From Rhodobacteraceae bacterium M382 (lineage in GTDB: Bacteria; Pseudomonadota; Alphaproteobacteria; Rhodobacterales; Rhodobacteraceae), in the NCBI GenBank assembly GCA_025141015.1, contig CP081098.1:2114501-2178500 (forward strand): a stretch of 64,000 bases of DNA, given 5' to 3'. Within the stretch, counting starts at the first letter, position 1, and each line of letters opens with the position of its first letter. The position numbers and the translations under genes are program-made. Positions 38,338-46,366 of this stretch are shown one piece after another. Under the pieces are notes generated by a model that made no database searches, had not been told where the DNA came from, and saw nothing but the letters and a program-made list of their open reading frames with translations.

Positions 38338-38817
38338 TGCGGTCTTCTTTCGATGTCCGGCCTCCGGACGGATCCGGGGCGGAAAGGCATTTTGGGGTTG
38401 GGTACAGCCCTCACATGCCCTGACCTGTGGGGGCAGGGGGAACGTCTGTGATGGATCTGCAACGGGAGCGCACTGTGCCTCCCAACCTTACCGGGACATA
38501 AAATCTCCATTTATCGCAACAGGGATAGAACCGGGCTCCCGAGCTGTCAACACGCTCCCGCCGTTGCATGGGGGACAAGACTCCATCCGCACGTGTGTAT
38601 GACGGTGATTGAAAATCGAAATGACGAGATTGGCACATAGACCAGTTCGCGCGGGAAGCGGGCTTTGCACATCCGTGCAAGCCCCCCCCCCAAAAAGCCG
38701 CCGTTCTAGAGGCGGACCTTAAAGTCTACGCTCCCAGTGGAGCTTACATGATCAATTGCCACGCTCTGGGGCCGGGATTGCAAGCAACCGACAGCAAACG
38801 ATTTGCCAGGGTCCAGC
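38338..38817. other. Gene-free stretch upstream of rsgA
   Basis: About 480 bp without a credible gene. It holds a hairpin at 38660-38684 (GGGCTTTGCAC / GTGCAAGCCC with one bulge), a run of ten C at 38682-38691, then AAAAA, and a small GCTCC/GGAGC hairpin just past trmO. I looked for a tRNA on both strands and found none. Confidence 0.5.
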
Positions 38818-39207
38818 TCATCCTGTTGCCGGTTTAATGTCTACCAACCTGGTTCCGTTCAGGCAATCCATACCGCGAACACCGAGTCTACCATCTGCAA
38901 TCCAGTGGATTGGCACAGTTGCAGCCGCTATAGGGTTGGGCCGGTGCGGGGAGCGAAGCGCGAAGGTTCCAACCTTTAGTCCGTCACCTCGCGCGCCACG
39001 GGTTTGGGTCACCAGAGAACGGTCTACCCCCTCGAACCAGTACAAAACCAATACTGACTGCCCTTCTCGAAGGCCACAAAGACCGTCAACGAATTCAGGA
39101 TCAAGGATGATCTCGCACTCTGGTCCGTTTTTCTGAACATTATTCGGACAATCCGCGAGCCTTTCAAACGGGGTTTGAATGTGACCAATAAAGCTGAGTT
39201 TGTGCAT
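38818..39207 (-). CDS. trmO: TrmO-family tRNA (t6A37) methyltransferase
   Basis: A 129-residue protein of the TsaA/TrmO family, which methylates N6 of threonylcarbamoyl-adenosine 37 in some tRNAs using SAM. The family motif FALRSPHRPNPIA is present near residue 82, and the small size fits a single beta-barrel domain. ATG 39207 has GGAG seven bases upstream. Its promoter on the minus strand shows TTGACA, 18 bp, TATCAT, and the -10 element overlaps a 20-bp palindrome, so it is probably controlled by the adjacent TetR protein. That is unusual for a tRNA-modification gene. Confidence 0.85.
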   Translation of the reverse strand: MHKLSFIGHIQTPFERLADCPNNVQKNGPECEIILDPEFVDGLCGLREGQSVLVLYWFEGVDRSLVTQTRGARGDGLKVGTFALRSPHRPNPIAAATVPIHWIADGRLGVRGMDCLNGTRLVDIKPATG

Positions 39208-39223
39208 CTGTTGACTCCAGTTA

Positions 39224-39243
39224 ATCATACTATATAGTATGAT
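39224..39243. promoter_or_regulatory. TetR operator I (trmO/tetR)
   Basis: A perfect 20-bp palindrome, ATCATACTATATAGTATGAT, overlaps the predicted -10 element (39239-39244) of the trmO promoter on the minus strand. The same half-site ATCATACT recurs at three more places nearby. Confidence 0.75.
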
Positions 39244-39268
39244 ACTGAAATACTTGAACCCCTGTCAA
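39239..39268 (-). promoter_or_regulatory. Predicted trmO promoter
   Basis: On the minus strand TTGACA (39268-39263) and TATCAT (39244-39239) are 18 bp apart, close to the sigma-70 consensus. The -10 overlaps operator I. Confidence 0.6.
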
Positions 39269-39272
39269 TTTC

Positions 39273-39292
39273 TTCATACTACTAAGGATGAT
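39273..39292. promoter_or_regulatory. TetR operator II (before tetR)
   Basis: TTCATACT-ACTA-AGGATGAT matches the operator I half-sites at 7 of 8 positions on each side, with the same 4-bp spacer. It lies 24 bp before the tetR start, so it may give autoregulation. Confidence 0.6.
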
Positions 39293-39315
39293 CTCACAAA
39301 GCTGGCTGTTTCTAC

Positions 39316-39900
39316 ATGGGAAAGATGGACGAAAGAAGAGAAGCAAAACGCCTGTCGATCCTGACTGCGGCACGCGAAGAATTTCTGTCCGCAGGATATG
39401 AGGCCGCCAGCATGGACAGGATCGCGGCCTCGGCAAGCGTGACCAAACAAACGGTCTATCGCTATTTTCCATCAAAAATAGAGCTGTTCGAAGCTGCCGT
39501 TCGGTTCATTGGGGAATCGAGTACGGCCACATTTGCGCGTCACCTGGAAAACCCCGACTCAAAAGAGGCGTTGGTCGGTTTCGCAGAGGGATTTATCCGT
39601 TGGCACCTTGAAGACGAGCCTCTGAGGGTTTTCAGGCTGTTGGTTGCGGAAAGTGCAAAATCGCCAGAGATTGTCGAAACGTTTTTTGCGGCTGCACCCG
39701 ACGAAACCGATGCGGCACTGACAAAGTTCTTTTCAGAGCGGCTAGGTATTGCGGACCCAGAAGGTCCGCTGCTTATGTGGACGTCAACACTTTTGGCGTT
39801 TCGGGATAATGTCTTGTTAGGTCGGGAACGGCCAGATGATCAAAAAATCGCCTGGCTTGCCGAGGCCGCGACGCGGGTGCTGATCACGGAAATCGCCTGA
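39316..39900 (+). CDS. TetR-family repressor
   Basis: A 194-residue TetR-type regulator. The N-terminal helix-turn-helix (residues about 12-58, SMDRIAASASVTKQTVYRYF) is typical, and the C-terminal ligand domain is all-helical. It is transcribed away from trmO and is followed by convergent genes for a GST-like protein and a DMT exporter. Shared palindromes in the trmO/tetR and DMT promoters suggest it represses all of them, as TetR proteins often do for drug or metabolite exporters. The ligand is unknown. ATG 39316 is used; ATG 39325 is possible. Confidence 0.9.
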   Translation: MGKMDERREAKRLSILTAAREEFLSAGYEAASMDRIAASASVTKQTVYRYFPSKIELFEAAVRFIGESSTATFARHLENPDSKEALVGFAEGFIRWHLEDEPLRVFRLLVAESAKSPEIVETFFAAAPDETDAALTKFFSERLGIADPEGPLLMWTSTLLAFRDNVLLGRERPDDQKIAWLAEAATRVLITEIA

Positions 39901-39911
39901 TCCATCACTCT

Positions 39912-40583
39912 TCATGTCGCTGGCTGCGCGTGCTGGCGGCATACGAGAGCGTTGCTTTGAGCGATTTTATCTGCCGACCTTTCGTCGAAGTTTTCGACAA
40001 CAGATGATTTGACTGATGGCCTGCTCAGGACGTTCTTGGACCATCTTCTGACGTTAGGCAAAACATCAAAGAGGTTCAGGTTGAACCTTTCATCCAGCAT
40101 GGCAATGGTTCGCAGAACAGGCGCAAAAACCCCATCGACCAGGCCAAAGTCGTTGCCATTAAAGAACGGGTTTTCACCAATCAGGTCTTCAATGTCGCCC
40201 AGCCTGGCGCGCAGCGCAGCTTTCTCAGCCTTAAATACACAAGGGTCGTCGGTGGTTTTCAGCGCATAGAGGTTATCAAGCAGAGCATAGCTTCGCGCTA
40301 TCCACATGCGGTTCTGCGCTTTTAGGAATGCATCGTCCGGATAGAGGTCGCCGCCGGTTGTATCGTTGACAAATTCAATCATTGCAGCCGATTCAAACAG
40401 TGCTTTGCCGTCGATCAAAAGGAAAGGCGTTGCACCTTGCGGCGAGACTTCATTCACCCAGCCAGGTTTATTGCCTGGCTCGATATAGGTGACAGAGAAA
40501 TCAGCTTTCTTTTCCATCAGGGCGATGATCGAAGGCTGGATGAACGGGCAGTAATCATAGCCCACGATTTTGAACTTGGTCAT
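39912..40583 (-). CDS. Glutathione S-transferase-like protein
   Basis: A 223-residue GST-superfamily protein. The N-terminal thioredoxin-like domain has a Cys-type active site (YDYCPFIQPS, near residue 12), like omega-class or glutaredoxin-like GSTs that carry out thiol transfer or deglutathionylation. GATPFLLIDGKALFESAAMIEF is the glutathione-binding cis-Pro and Glu/Ser region; an all-helical C-terminal domain follows. GAGG is a few bases before the ATG at 40583. It lies downstream of the DMT exporter gene on the same strand, probably in one operon under the TetR operators. Confidence 0.85.
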   Translation of the reverse strand: MTKFKIVGYDYCPFIQPSIIALMEKKADFSVTYIEPGNKPGWVNEVSPQGATPFLLIDGKALFESAAMIEFVNDTTGGDLYPDDAFLKAQNRMWIARSYALLDNLYALKTTDDPCVFKAEKAALRARLGDIEDLIGENPFFNGNDFGLVDGVFAPVLRTIAMLDERFNLNLFDVLPNVRRWSKNVLSRPSVKSSVVENFDERSADKIAQSNALVCRQHAQPAT

Positions 40584-40708
40584 GGTGTCCTCTATTGTAT
40601 TGGGGCTCGGGTTGAAGGGGCGGGAACTCCCCTGCGCGCCGGCTCCGAGTACCCGTGCGTCTTGTTGTCGGGGCGAACTAATAGGATTGCGGGCTGATGC
40701 CCGAGGCT

Positions 40709-41593
40709 TCAGTTTTCGCCCTTTGTGAGATGCAGCGTGTAGGCTGTGATGGTGATCAGGATAATTGCACCACCAGCAAGGCTGTTGGCCCCTGGAACCT
40801 CGGTAAAGAAGATATAGGCCCATATTGGGGCCAGAACGGTTTCAAGCATCAATGTCATAGACACCTCGGTTGCCGTGGCAAAGCGCGTCGCGACCATGGA
40901 AAGCACCCGTCCGAACGGAGCTGTAAGAAGGCCCATCGCCCCCATGATCAGCCACGTGTTCAAGCTGAAGGTGGAGGGTTCAGTGAAAAAGAACATCGTG
41001 GCCGCAAGCAGGAAGCCACCTGTGCCAACAGCCCCCATACGACTGACATCCGGAAACTTGCGCAAAAGTGTCATCATCAGTGCGAGACATGAAACCGCAA
41101 ACACGGCCAACAAATCCCCGCGCCAGTTGCCGGTATCCGTAGAACCGGACACGACAACGGCAATACCTACAAATACCCCGACAATGGCGAACAGGGTTTG
41201 TTTGGACACTTTTTCACGCAGGAATATCCAACTGAATACCGCTGCTATTGCCGGGGTTGTGCTGAAAATCAGGAATGTGTTGGCAACAGAGGTATTCTTG
41301 ATTGCCGCCACCAACCCGCTGGCACTGCCCAACATAAGCACACCCGCGACAAGCAAAGGCCATCCGCTTTCGCACAACACCCGAAACAGACCGCGCTTGT
41401 CGTTCAGTTGAATGACAACAGCCATTGAGATCGCGGTGAACAGGCCAAAAAGAAACGAGGTTTCAGCCTCTTCGACCCCGGAGAACCGGATAAAGACCGG
41501 ATCGAGGCTCATCAATGCCGCCCCAATGAGCGCAATTCCAATGCCCTTGAGGCGGACATTCTTGCCTGTTTGGGTGTTTGTGACTTCAGACAT
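40709..41593 (-). CDS. DMT-family (EamA) transporter
   Basis: An inner-membrane exporter of 294 residues with about ten transmembrane helices and two EamA repeats (first near LIGAALMSLDPVFIRFSG, second near DLLAVFAVSCLALMMTLLRK). EamA proteins export amino acids, metabolites or drugs. AAGGA seven to eight bases before ATG 41593 fixes the start. Its promoter carries two operator copies, and the gene is followed by the GST-like gene. The likely unit is a ligand-induced export plus thiol-transfer response. Confidence 0.9.
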   Translation of the reverse strand: MSEVTNTQTGKNVRLKGIGIALIGAALMSLDPVFIRFSGVEEAETSFLFGLFTAISMAVVIQLNDKRGLFRVLCESGWPLLVAGVLMLGSASGLVAAIKNTSVANTFLIFSTTPAIAAVFSWIFLREKVSKQTLFAIVGVFVGIAVVVSGSTDTGNWRGDLLAVFAVSCLALMMTLLRKFPDVSRMGAVGTGGFLLAATMFFFTEPSTFSLNTWLIMGAMGLLTAPFGRVLSMVATRFATATEVSMTLMLETVLAPIWAYIFFTEVPGANSLAGGAIILITITAYTLHLTKGEN

Positions 41594-41644
41594 AGTTAGA
41601 TCCTTCGCTACCAAAAGAGAGAGGCAACTGCGGCTGCCCAATTT

Positions 41645-41664
41645 ATCATACTGGTGAGTGTGGT
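41645..41664. promoter_or_regulatory. TetR operator III (before DMT gene)
   Basis: ATCATACT-GGTG-AGTGTGGT has one perfect half-site and one with 6 of 8 matches to operator I. It lies about 50 bp before the DMT start, downstream of the -35-like element. Confidence 0.5.
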
Positions 41665-41688
41665 AATTCGATCCGCACAGGTCTGTCA

Positions 41689-41720
41689 ATACAAATCATA
41701 CTCAATAGTATGATTTGTAT
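41689..41720. promoter_or_regulatory. TetR operator IV (before DMT gene)
   Basis: A perfect inverted repeat with 14-bp arms (ATACAAATCATACT / AGTATGATTTGTAT, spacer CAAT). Its core is the same ATCATACT-N4-AGTATGAT as operator I. It adjoins a TTGACA element on the minus strand. Confidence 0.7.
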
Positions 41721-42002
41721 GGTGGCGCTACCGACAAGGCCTGTTTGACAGCAAACTGCCGTTGGTGGACATGCTGTATCGGGTAAGGTTGAGCTCAAAG
41801 AGACGAACACGGCCTGCACGAACGACGGCTTCAGGGTAGGCCTTCAGACTTTTCAGTATCTGCTCCCTGCGCTTTTCTGACGTTTGAGAGAGGCGCAGCT
41901 TCTCCTTGGGCTGTGGAGCGAGTTAGAAGGTCCGCTTTGGGCTGCCTGCAGCCATCCTTATCTGGTGCGGTGAGCGGCACTAGGGAGCCTGAAACGGAAG
42001 CC

Positions 42003-42029
42003 AAAAAAAAGCCCCAGCTTTGCCGGGGC
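42003..42029 (-). terminator. Terminator of fasciclin gene
   Basis: GCCCCAGC / GCCGGGGC (8-bp stem with one wobble, 3-nt loop). On the minus strand it is followed by eight T residues. Confidence 0.85.
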
Positions 42030-42051
42030 CTTTGTTCCACTGGGTTTTTCT

Positions 42052-42567
42052 TTAATGGCAGGCAGGGCGGGTGCCAGGCAGCAGAACTTTGTCGATCACA
42101 TGGATCACACCATTGTCGGCCTCGATATTTGCGATAATCACGTTGGCGCTTTCGCCGGTACCGTCGGCGATCGACACGCCAGACGAATCTTTGGTGACGC
42201 ACAACCGCTCCGAAGCCAAGACTGGTTTAAAGTAGTTCGAACCGTTCGGGATCATCTCGGCGGTCAGTTTGCGGTCATCGACATGGTAAAGGAGGATATT
42301 GGTCAGCTGGCCTTTGTTCTCAGGCTCCAACAAAGTTTCCACGGTACCCTCAGGTAGCGCAGCAAAAGCGTCGTTCACGGGCGCATATACAGTGAACGGA
42401 CCAGGGCCTTGCAGCGTCTCAACCAGGCCAGCAGCGCTGACTGCGGCCACAAGGGTCGAGAAACGCTCGTCGCCCGATGCTATTTCGACGATGTCAGCCG
42501 CGCTCGCGGCGGTACCCAATGTCATGGCGGTTGCCGCGATTGCGGCGAATTTGCGGATAGTTGTCAT
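42052..42567 (-). CDS. Secreted fasciclin-domain protein
   Basis: A 171-residue exported protein with a signal peptide (FAAIAATAMTLGTAASA) and a single fasciclin (FAS1) domain, residues about 26-168. Fasciclin motifs are clear: FTVYAPVNDAFAALPEGTV near residue 58, LLYHVDDRKL, and the C-terminal ADNGVIHVIDKVLLP. FAS1 domains are linked to adhesion or small-molecule binding in the envelope. GGGAAGG precedes the ATG. A strong terminator follows. Function in this organism is unknown. Confidence 0.92.
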   Translation of the reverse strand: MTTIRKFAAIAATAMTLGTAASAADIVEIASGDERFSTLVAAVSAAGLVETLQGPGPFTVYAPVNDAFAALPEGTVETLLEPENKGQLTNILLYHVDDRKLTAEMIPNGSNYFKPVLASERLCVTKDSSGVSIADGTGESANVIIANIEADNGVIHVIDKVLLPGTRPACH

Positions 42568-43250
42568 TTGAATGCCTTCCCTTTGTATTGAACATTTTCA
42601 TTTGCATGTGGAAGGGATACGTACCCACGGCCGAACTCAGATTTGCCCATCACGCCATTGTGAGAAATCGACATTCGATGCACTGATCTTCGCCAAAAAT
42701 AACTGCGCTGTCTGAAACGTTCCGTGGACATGTTACAGACTCGTTCATCGAAAAACGGGCAATATCCAGCTGCAGCGTACCGCCAGGCAGCGTAGGTCTG
42801 GTTTGTCGGCACACCGTACATTCGGCCAATTCGAGATCACGCAGCTGTAGCGAATGACCGCCAAGCGGCCGCAATCGAAGCATGTTAGAACCGGGGGGAA
42901 CATCGTCTTTGGGCTGCCTGCTCGACTTTGCAAAGCGAATTCGCTGCAGCGGTGGCGTCGTTGAGACAAAGGTGCGACGATTAATTGCGTGGTGCCCAGG
43001 GGCACGCGATCGTGGCTGCCTGGGGCGGAACAGCCGTCGTTTCCAAAGGTCGGACCCACGGCTCTGTCCCGCTAAACAACCAATTGAAACGAAATCACCC
43101 TCGCAGACTTCTGCGAGGGTGTTCTGATTTGATCCCCAATGGAGAGGGCGGGTGCGCGGGTGCCTCGACAGTGTGGCAAGGGGCGGGCGGTTGCCCGCCC
43201 TGCCGCGCATATGTCAGCCCCAACGATCACACGGGGACATAAGCGGTGGC
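42568..43250. other. Gene-free stretch between fasciclin and mmsA
   Basis: About 680 bp. Open frames through it show no family resemblance, and I do not call a gene. The mmsA terminator-like hairpin is at 43097-43120. It is the longest unexplained gap near the accessory genes and may hold decayed sequence. Confidence 0.5.
43097..43120 (-). terminator. Hairpin downstream of mmsA
   Basis: A perfect 11-bp stem (ACCCTCGCAGA / TCTGCGAGGGT) with only two bases between arms. It lies 130 bp past the mmsA stop; the minus-strand tail is GATTTCG. Confidence 0.6.
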
Positions 43251-44750
43251 TTATTCCATCACGGGGATGGAGAATTCGCCGCCTTCTTTGATGCCGGACG
43301 GCCAGCGGGCGGTCACGGTCTTGGTCCGGGTGTAGAATTTGAACGCATCCGGACCGTGCTGGTTCAGGTCACCAAAGGCCGATTTCTTCCAGCCGCCAAA
43401 GGTGTGATAGGCCAACGGCACAGGGATCGGAACGTTCACGCCGACCATGCCGATGTTGATCCGGTTGGCAAAGTCACGGGCTGCATCGCCATCGCGGGTA
43501 TAGATCGCGGTGCCGTTGCCGTATTCGTGATCCATCGCCAGCGAAATGGCCTCTTCGTAGGACTGTGCGCGCACGGTGGTCAGAACCGGGCCAAAGATCT
43601 CCTGGGTGTAGATGTCCATGTCTTTGGTCGCGTGGTCGAACAGGTGTGGACCAACAAAGAACCCGTCTTCGTAGCCTTGCAGTTTGAAGTCACGCCCGTC
43701 GACCAGCAGTTTGGCACCCTGATCGATGCCGGTCTGAACCAGACGCTCGATGTTGGCTTTGGCGGCGGCGGTCACAACCGGACCGTAGTCGACGTCGTTG
43801 CCAGCGGTGTAGGGGCCGACTTTCAGCGCTTCGACGCGTGGGATCAGCTTTTCCATCAGGCGATCAGCGGTTTCATCGCCAACCGGAACCGCAACCGAAA
43901 TTGCCATGCAGCGTTCGCCGGCCGCGCCGTAACCGGCACCAACCAGCGCGTCAGCTGCCTGATCCAGATCGGCGTCGGGCATGATGATCATGTGGTTCTT
44001 GGCACCGCCAAAACACTGGACGCGCTTGCCCTGGGCACAACCGGTGCCATAGATGTATTCGGCAATCGGGGTCGAGCCGACAAAGCCAACCGACTGGATC
44101 GTGTCATTGTACAGGATCGCGTCCACGGCTTCCTTGTCGCCGTTGACGACCTGCAGGATGCCCTTGGGCAGACCGGCTTCTTCCATCAGTTCCGCCAGCA
44201 TCAGCGGTACCGAGGGGTCACGCTCGGATGGCTTCAGAATGAACGCGTTGCCGCAGGCGATGGCCGGGGCAAACATCCACATCGGGATCATGGCAGGGAA
44301 GTTGAACGGGGTGATACCCGCGGTCACACCCAGGGCCTGACGCATGGAATACATGTCGATGCCGGGGCCGGCGCTGTCGGTGAATTCACCTTTCAGCAGT
44401 TCAGGCGCGCCGATGCAGTATTCGACAACTTCCAGACCGCGCTGTACGTCGCCAGCGGCGTCGGGCAGGGTTTTGCCGTGTTCGCGGCTCAGCGCTTCGG
44501 CCAGCTTGTCCATGTCGCGGTTCAGCAGCGAGACGAATTTCATCATCACCCGGGCACGGCGCTGGGGGTTGACGGCAGCCCAGGCAGGTTGCGCAGCGGC
44601 AGCGATAGCCACGGCGTGCTCCATCTCTTCTTTGCTGGCCAGCGGTGTTTTTGCCTGCACTTCGCCAGTGGCGGGGTTGTAGACATCCGTGAAACGGCCA
44701 GACGTGCCTTTGACGTGTTCACCGTTGATATAATGGGTCAGTTCCTGCAT
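43251..44750 (-). CDS. mmsA: Methylmalonate-semialdehyde dehydrogenase (CoA-acylating)
   Basis: Converts methylmalonate semialdehyde to propionyl-CoA plus CO2, the last special step of valine degradation. It is 499 residues of the aldehyde dehydrogenase superfamily. The family features TPFNFPAMIPMWMFAPA, VGFVGSTPIAEYIY and the catalytic-Cys segment GAAGERCMAISV are clear. GAGGAGG places the start at 44750. It is divergent from a LysR gene, its likely regulator, and sits 11 kb from the mmsB operon that makes its substrate. Confidence 0.96.
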   Translation of the reverse strand: MQELTHYINGEHVKGTSGRFTDVYNPATGEVQAKTPLASKEEMEHAVAIAAAAQPAWAAVNPQRRARVMMKFVSLLNRDMDKLAEALSREHGKTLPDAAGDVQRGLEVVEYCIGAPELLKGEFTDSAGPGIDMYSMRQALGVTAGITPFNFPAMIPMWMFAPAIACGNAFILKPSERDPSVPLMLAELMEEAGLPKGILQVVNGDKEAVDAILYNDTIQSVGFVGSTPIAEYIYGTGCAQGKRVQCFGGAKNHMIIMPDADLDQAADALVGAGYGAAGERCMAISVAVPVGDETADRLMEKLIPRVEALKVGPYTAGNDVDYGPVVTAAAKANIERLVQTGIDQGAKLLVDGRDFKLQGYEDGFFVGPHLFDHATKDMDIYTQEIFGPVLTTVRAQSYEEAISLAMDHEYGNGTAIYTRDGDAARDFANRINIGMVGVNVPIPVPLAYHTFGGWKKSAFGDLNQHGPDAFKFYTRTKTVTARWPSGIKEGGEFSIPVME

Positions 44751-44798
44751 CGGATCCTCCTCTAAAAATCCAGCATCAATTCCTGGCAAACCATAGGC

Positions 44799-44851
44799 TT
44801 GCAAAAAACGGTTGAACAGGGGCAAGATATCAAAAGGATTTTGCAAAAACG
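44799..44851. promoter_or_regulatory. Direct repeat between mmsA and LysR
   Basis: TTGCAAAAAACG (44799-44810) and TTGCAAAAACG (44841-44851) start 42 bp apart, four helical turns, in the divergent control region. Candidate LysR binding sites. Confidence 0.4.
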
Positions 44852-44887
44852 CACAGCGAAATAATTGGGGCAGTCAGGGAGATCGGA

Positions 44888-45784
44888 ATGGAGCCGCATT
44901 GGGATGATATGAAAGTGTTTCTGGCCGTCGCACGGGAGTCCAGCCTGTCCGGGGCAGGGCGCATCCTGAAGATGGACCCTGCAACGGTCGGGCGGCGGAT
45001 TGCACGGTTCGAAGGTGCAATGGAGACGTCCTTGTTTCTCAAGTCGCCGCAGGGATACGCCCTGAGCGCGGCGGGAGAACGTTTGTTGGTTCATGCAGAA
45101 CAGGCGGAACAGGCGATGCGCGCCGCGTCCGAAGAGATGACCGGACCCAATGAAACGCTGGCCGGTCAGATCCGTATTGGTGCCCCGGACGGCAGCGCAA
45201 ATTATATCCTGCCTCAGGTCTGTGCCAAGATCGGCGAAGCCAACCCAGATCTGGACATTCAGATTGTCGCCTTGCCCCGGGTGATCAACCTGTCACGGCG
45301 CGAGGCGGATATGGCGGTGACGGTCAGCGCGCCGACCGCCGGGCAGCTTCTGGTCAAGAAAATCTGCGATTACAAGCTGCACATGGTTGCGTCGCGCCAC
45401 TATCTGCGGGCGCACCAGGGCATTAATACCGTTGACGACCTCAAGGATCACCCGATGATCGGGTATATTCCCGACATGATTTTTGACAAGGAACTGGATT
45501 ACCTCAGCGATCTGGGGATTGACCGTGTGGCGTTGGCGTCGAATTCGGTTTCTGTGCAGATCAGAATGCTGGCGCAGGGCACCGGAATCGGTGTGGCCCA
45601 CGACTTTACATTGCCATCCCACCGTCCGCTCCGGAAAATCCTGGTCGATGATATCAGCCTGACGCGCAGTTTTTACCTGGTGCGCCACCAGGGGGACCAG
45701 CGCAGCGACCGTCTGAACCGGTTTGCCGACGCTTTTTCCGCGGGCATCCGCGACGAGGTGGCGCGGCTGGAAGCGATGACTTGA
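44888..45784 (+). CDS. LysR-family regulator divergent from mmsA
   Basis: A 298-residue LysR-type transcription factor. The helix-turn-helix (SSLSGAGRILKMDPATVGRRI, residues about 17-37) sits near the N-terminus; the rest is an effector domain with GQIRIGAPDGSANYIL at its start. Length is usual. Transcribed away from mmsA, it probably controls that gene in response to a valine- or propionate-related metabolite; this is inferred from position. Confidence 0.9.
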   Translation: MEPHWDDMKVFLAVARESSLSGAGRILKMDPATVGRRIARFEGAMETSLFLKSPQGYALSAAGERLLVHAEQAEQAMRAASEEMTGPNETLAGQIRIGAPDGSANYILPQVCAKIGEANPDLDIQIVALPRVINLSRREADMAVTVSAPTAGQLLVKKICDYKLHMVASRHYLRAHQGINTVDDLKDHPMIGYIPDMIFDKELDYLSDLGIDRVALASNSVSVQIRMLAQGTGIGVAHDFTLPSHRPLRKILVDDISLTRSFYLVRHQGDQRSDRLNRFADAFSAGIRDEVARLEAMT

Positions 45785-45843
45785 CTTGCCCTGATATTGC
45801 GGCAACCCTTGGATAAAGGAAATAAAATTACGGAGGTACCCCG

Positions 45844-46278
45844 ATGCTGATCCAGGCAATTCTCAAGTCCAAGGCAAGTGACGCTGTGGTGACGGTCAAG
45901 CCTGATGCCTGTGTGTCGGATGCGGCGAAATTGTTGTCTGAAAAGGGCATCGGAACGGTGGTCGTTTCAGCGGATGGTGTCGCGGCTGACGGCATCCTGT
46001 CGGAACGCGATATTGTGCGTGAGCTGGCCAAAAGCGGCGGCGGATGTCTGGACAAGGACGTCAGCAACTATATGACCAGCAAGCTGGTCACATGTACGGG
46101 GCAGGCCAACATCGAAGATGTTTTGCAACAGATGACCAAAGGGCGGTTCCGCCACATGCCGGTGGTTGAAGACGGCAAACTGGTCGGCATTGTGACGCTG
46201 GGCGACGTGGTCAAGGCGCAGTTGGCGTTGGTGGCGATGGAGAAGGATGCCCTCGAAGGCATGATCATGGGACATTAA
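45844..46278 (+). CDS. CBS-domain protein
   Basis: A 144-residue protein consisting of a tandem pair of CBS motifs (Bateman module): first about residues 12-65 (ACVSDAAKLLSEKGIGTVVV), second about 78-130 (RFRHMPVVEDGKLVGIVTLGDVV). Such modules bind adenine nucleotides such as AMP, ATP or SAM and regulate partners. GGAGG before the ATG is strong. It lies just upstream of coaD with a hairpin between them. The partner is unknown. Confidence 0.92.
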   Translation: MLIQAILKSKASDAVVTVKPDACVSDAAKLLSEKGIGTVVVSADGVAADGILSERDIVRELAKSGGGCLDKDVSNYMTSKLVTCTGQANIEDVLQQMTKGRFRHMPVVEDGKLVGIVTLGDVVKAQLALVAMEKDALEGMIMGH

Positions 46279-46307
46279 GTCCTCCGTATTTTCCCCCTCT
46301 TGCGTGG

Positions 46308-46333
46308 GCACATGCAACTATGTTTGCATGTGC
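46308..46333. terminator. Hairpin between CBS gene and coaD
   Basis: GCACATGCAA / TTGCATGTGC (10-bp perfect arms, loop CTATGT). No T run follows, so it may be a protein-binding site or part of the coaD leader rather than a terminator. Confidence 0.45.
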
Positions 46334-46366
46334 AGCAATATATAGGATCAGAAATAGGAGAGCACC

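Larger units (their letters stand above)
41594..42051. other. Control region and gene-free stretch between DMT and fasciclin genes
   Basis: Holds operators III and IV and a TTGACA element (minus strand, 41684-41689) on the DMT side, then about 280 bp with no credible gene, then the fasciclin terminator. Confidence 0.5.

Noticed and set aside
38338-38817. Possible tRNA or short gene near 38.4-38.7 kb
   Set aside because: GGTTCTATCCC recalled a T-loop, but flanking stems do not pair and no cloverleaf forms; frames look random.
42568-43250. Gene or phage remnant between fasciclin and mmsA
   Set aside because: Several frames are open, but none shows a family motif, ribosome site or consistent codon use.
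43152-44765. Long plus-strand frame across mmsA, with other long antisense frames over lpd, gap, DUF455 and valine genes
   Set aside because: They are antisense to clear enzymes, an effect of high GC at third positions.
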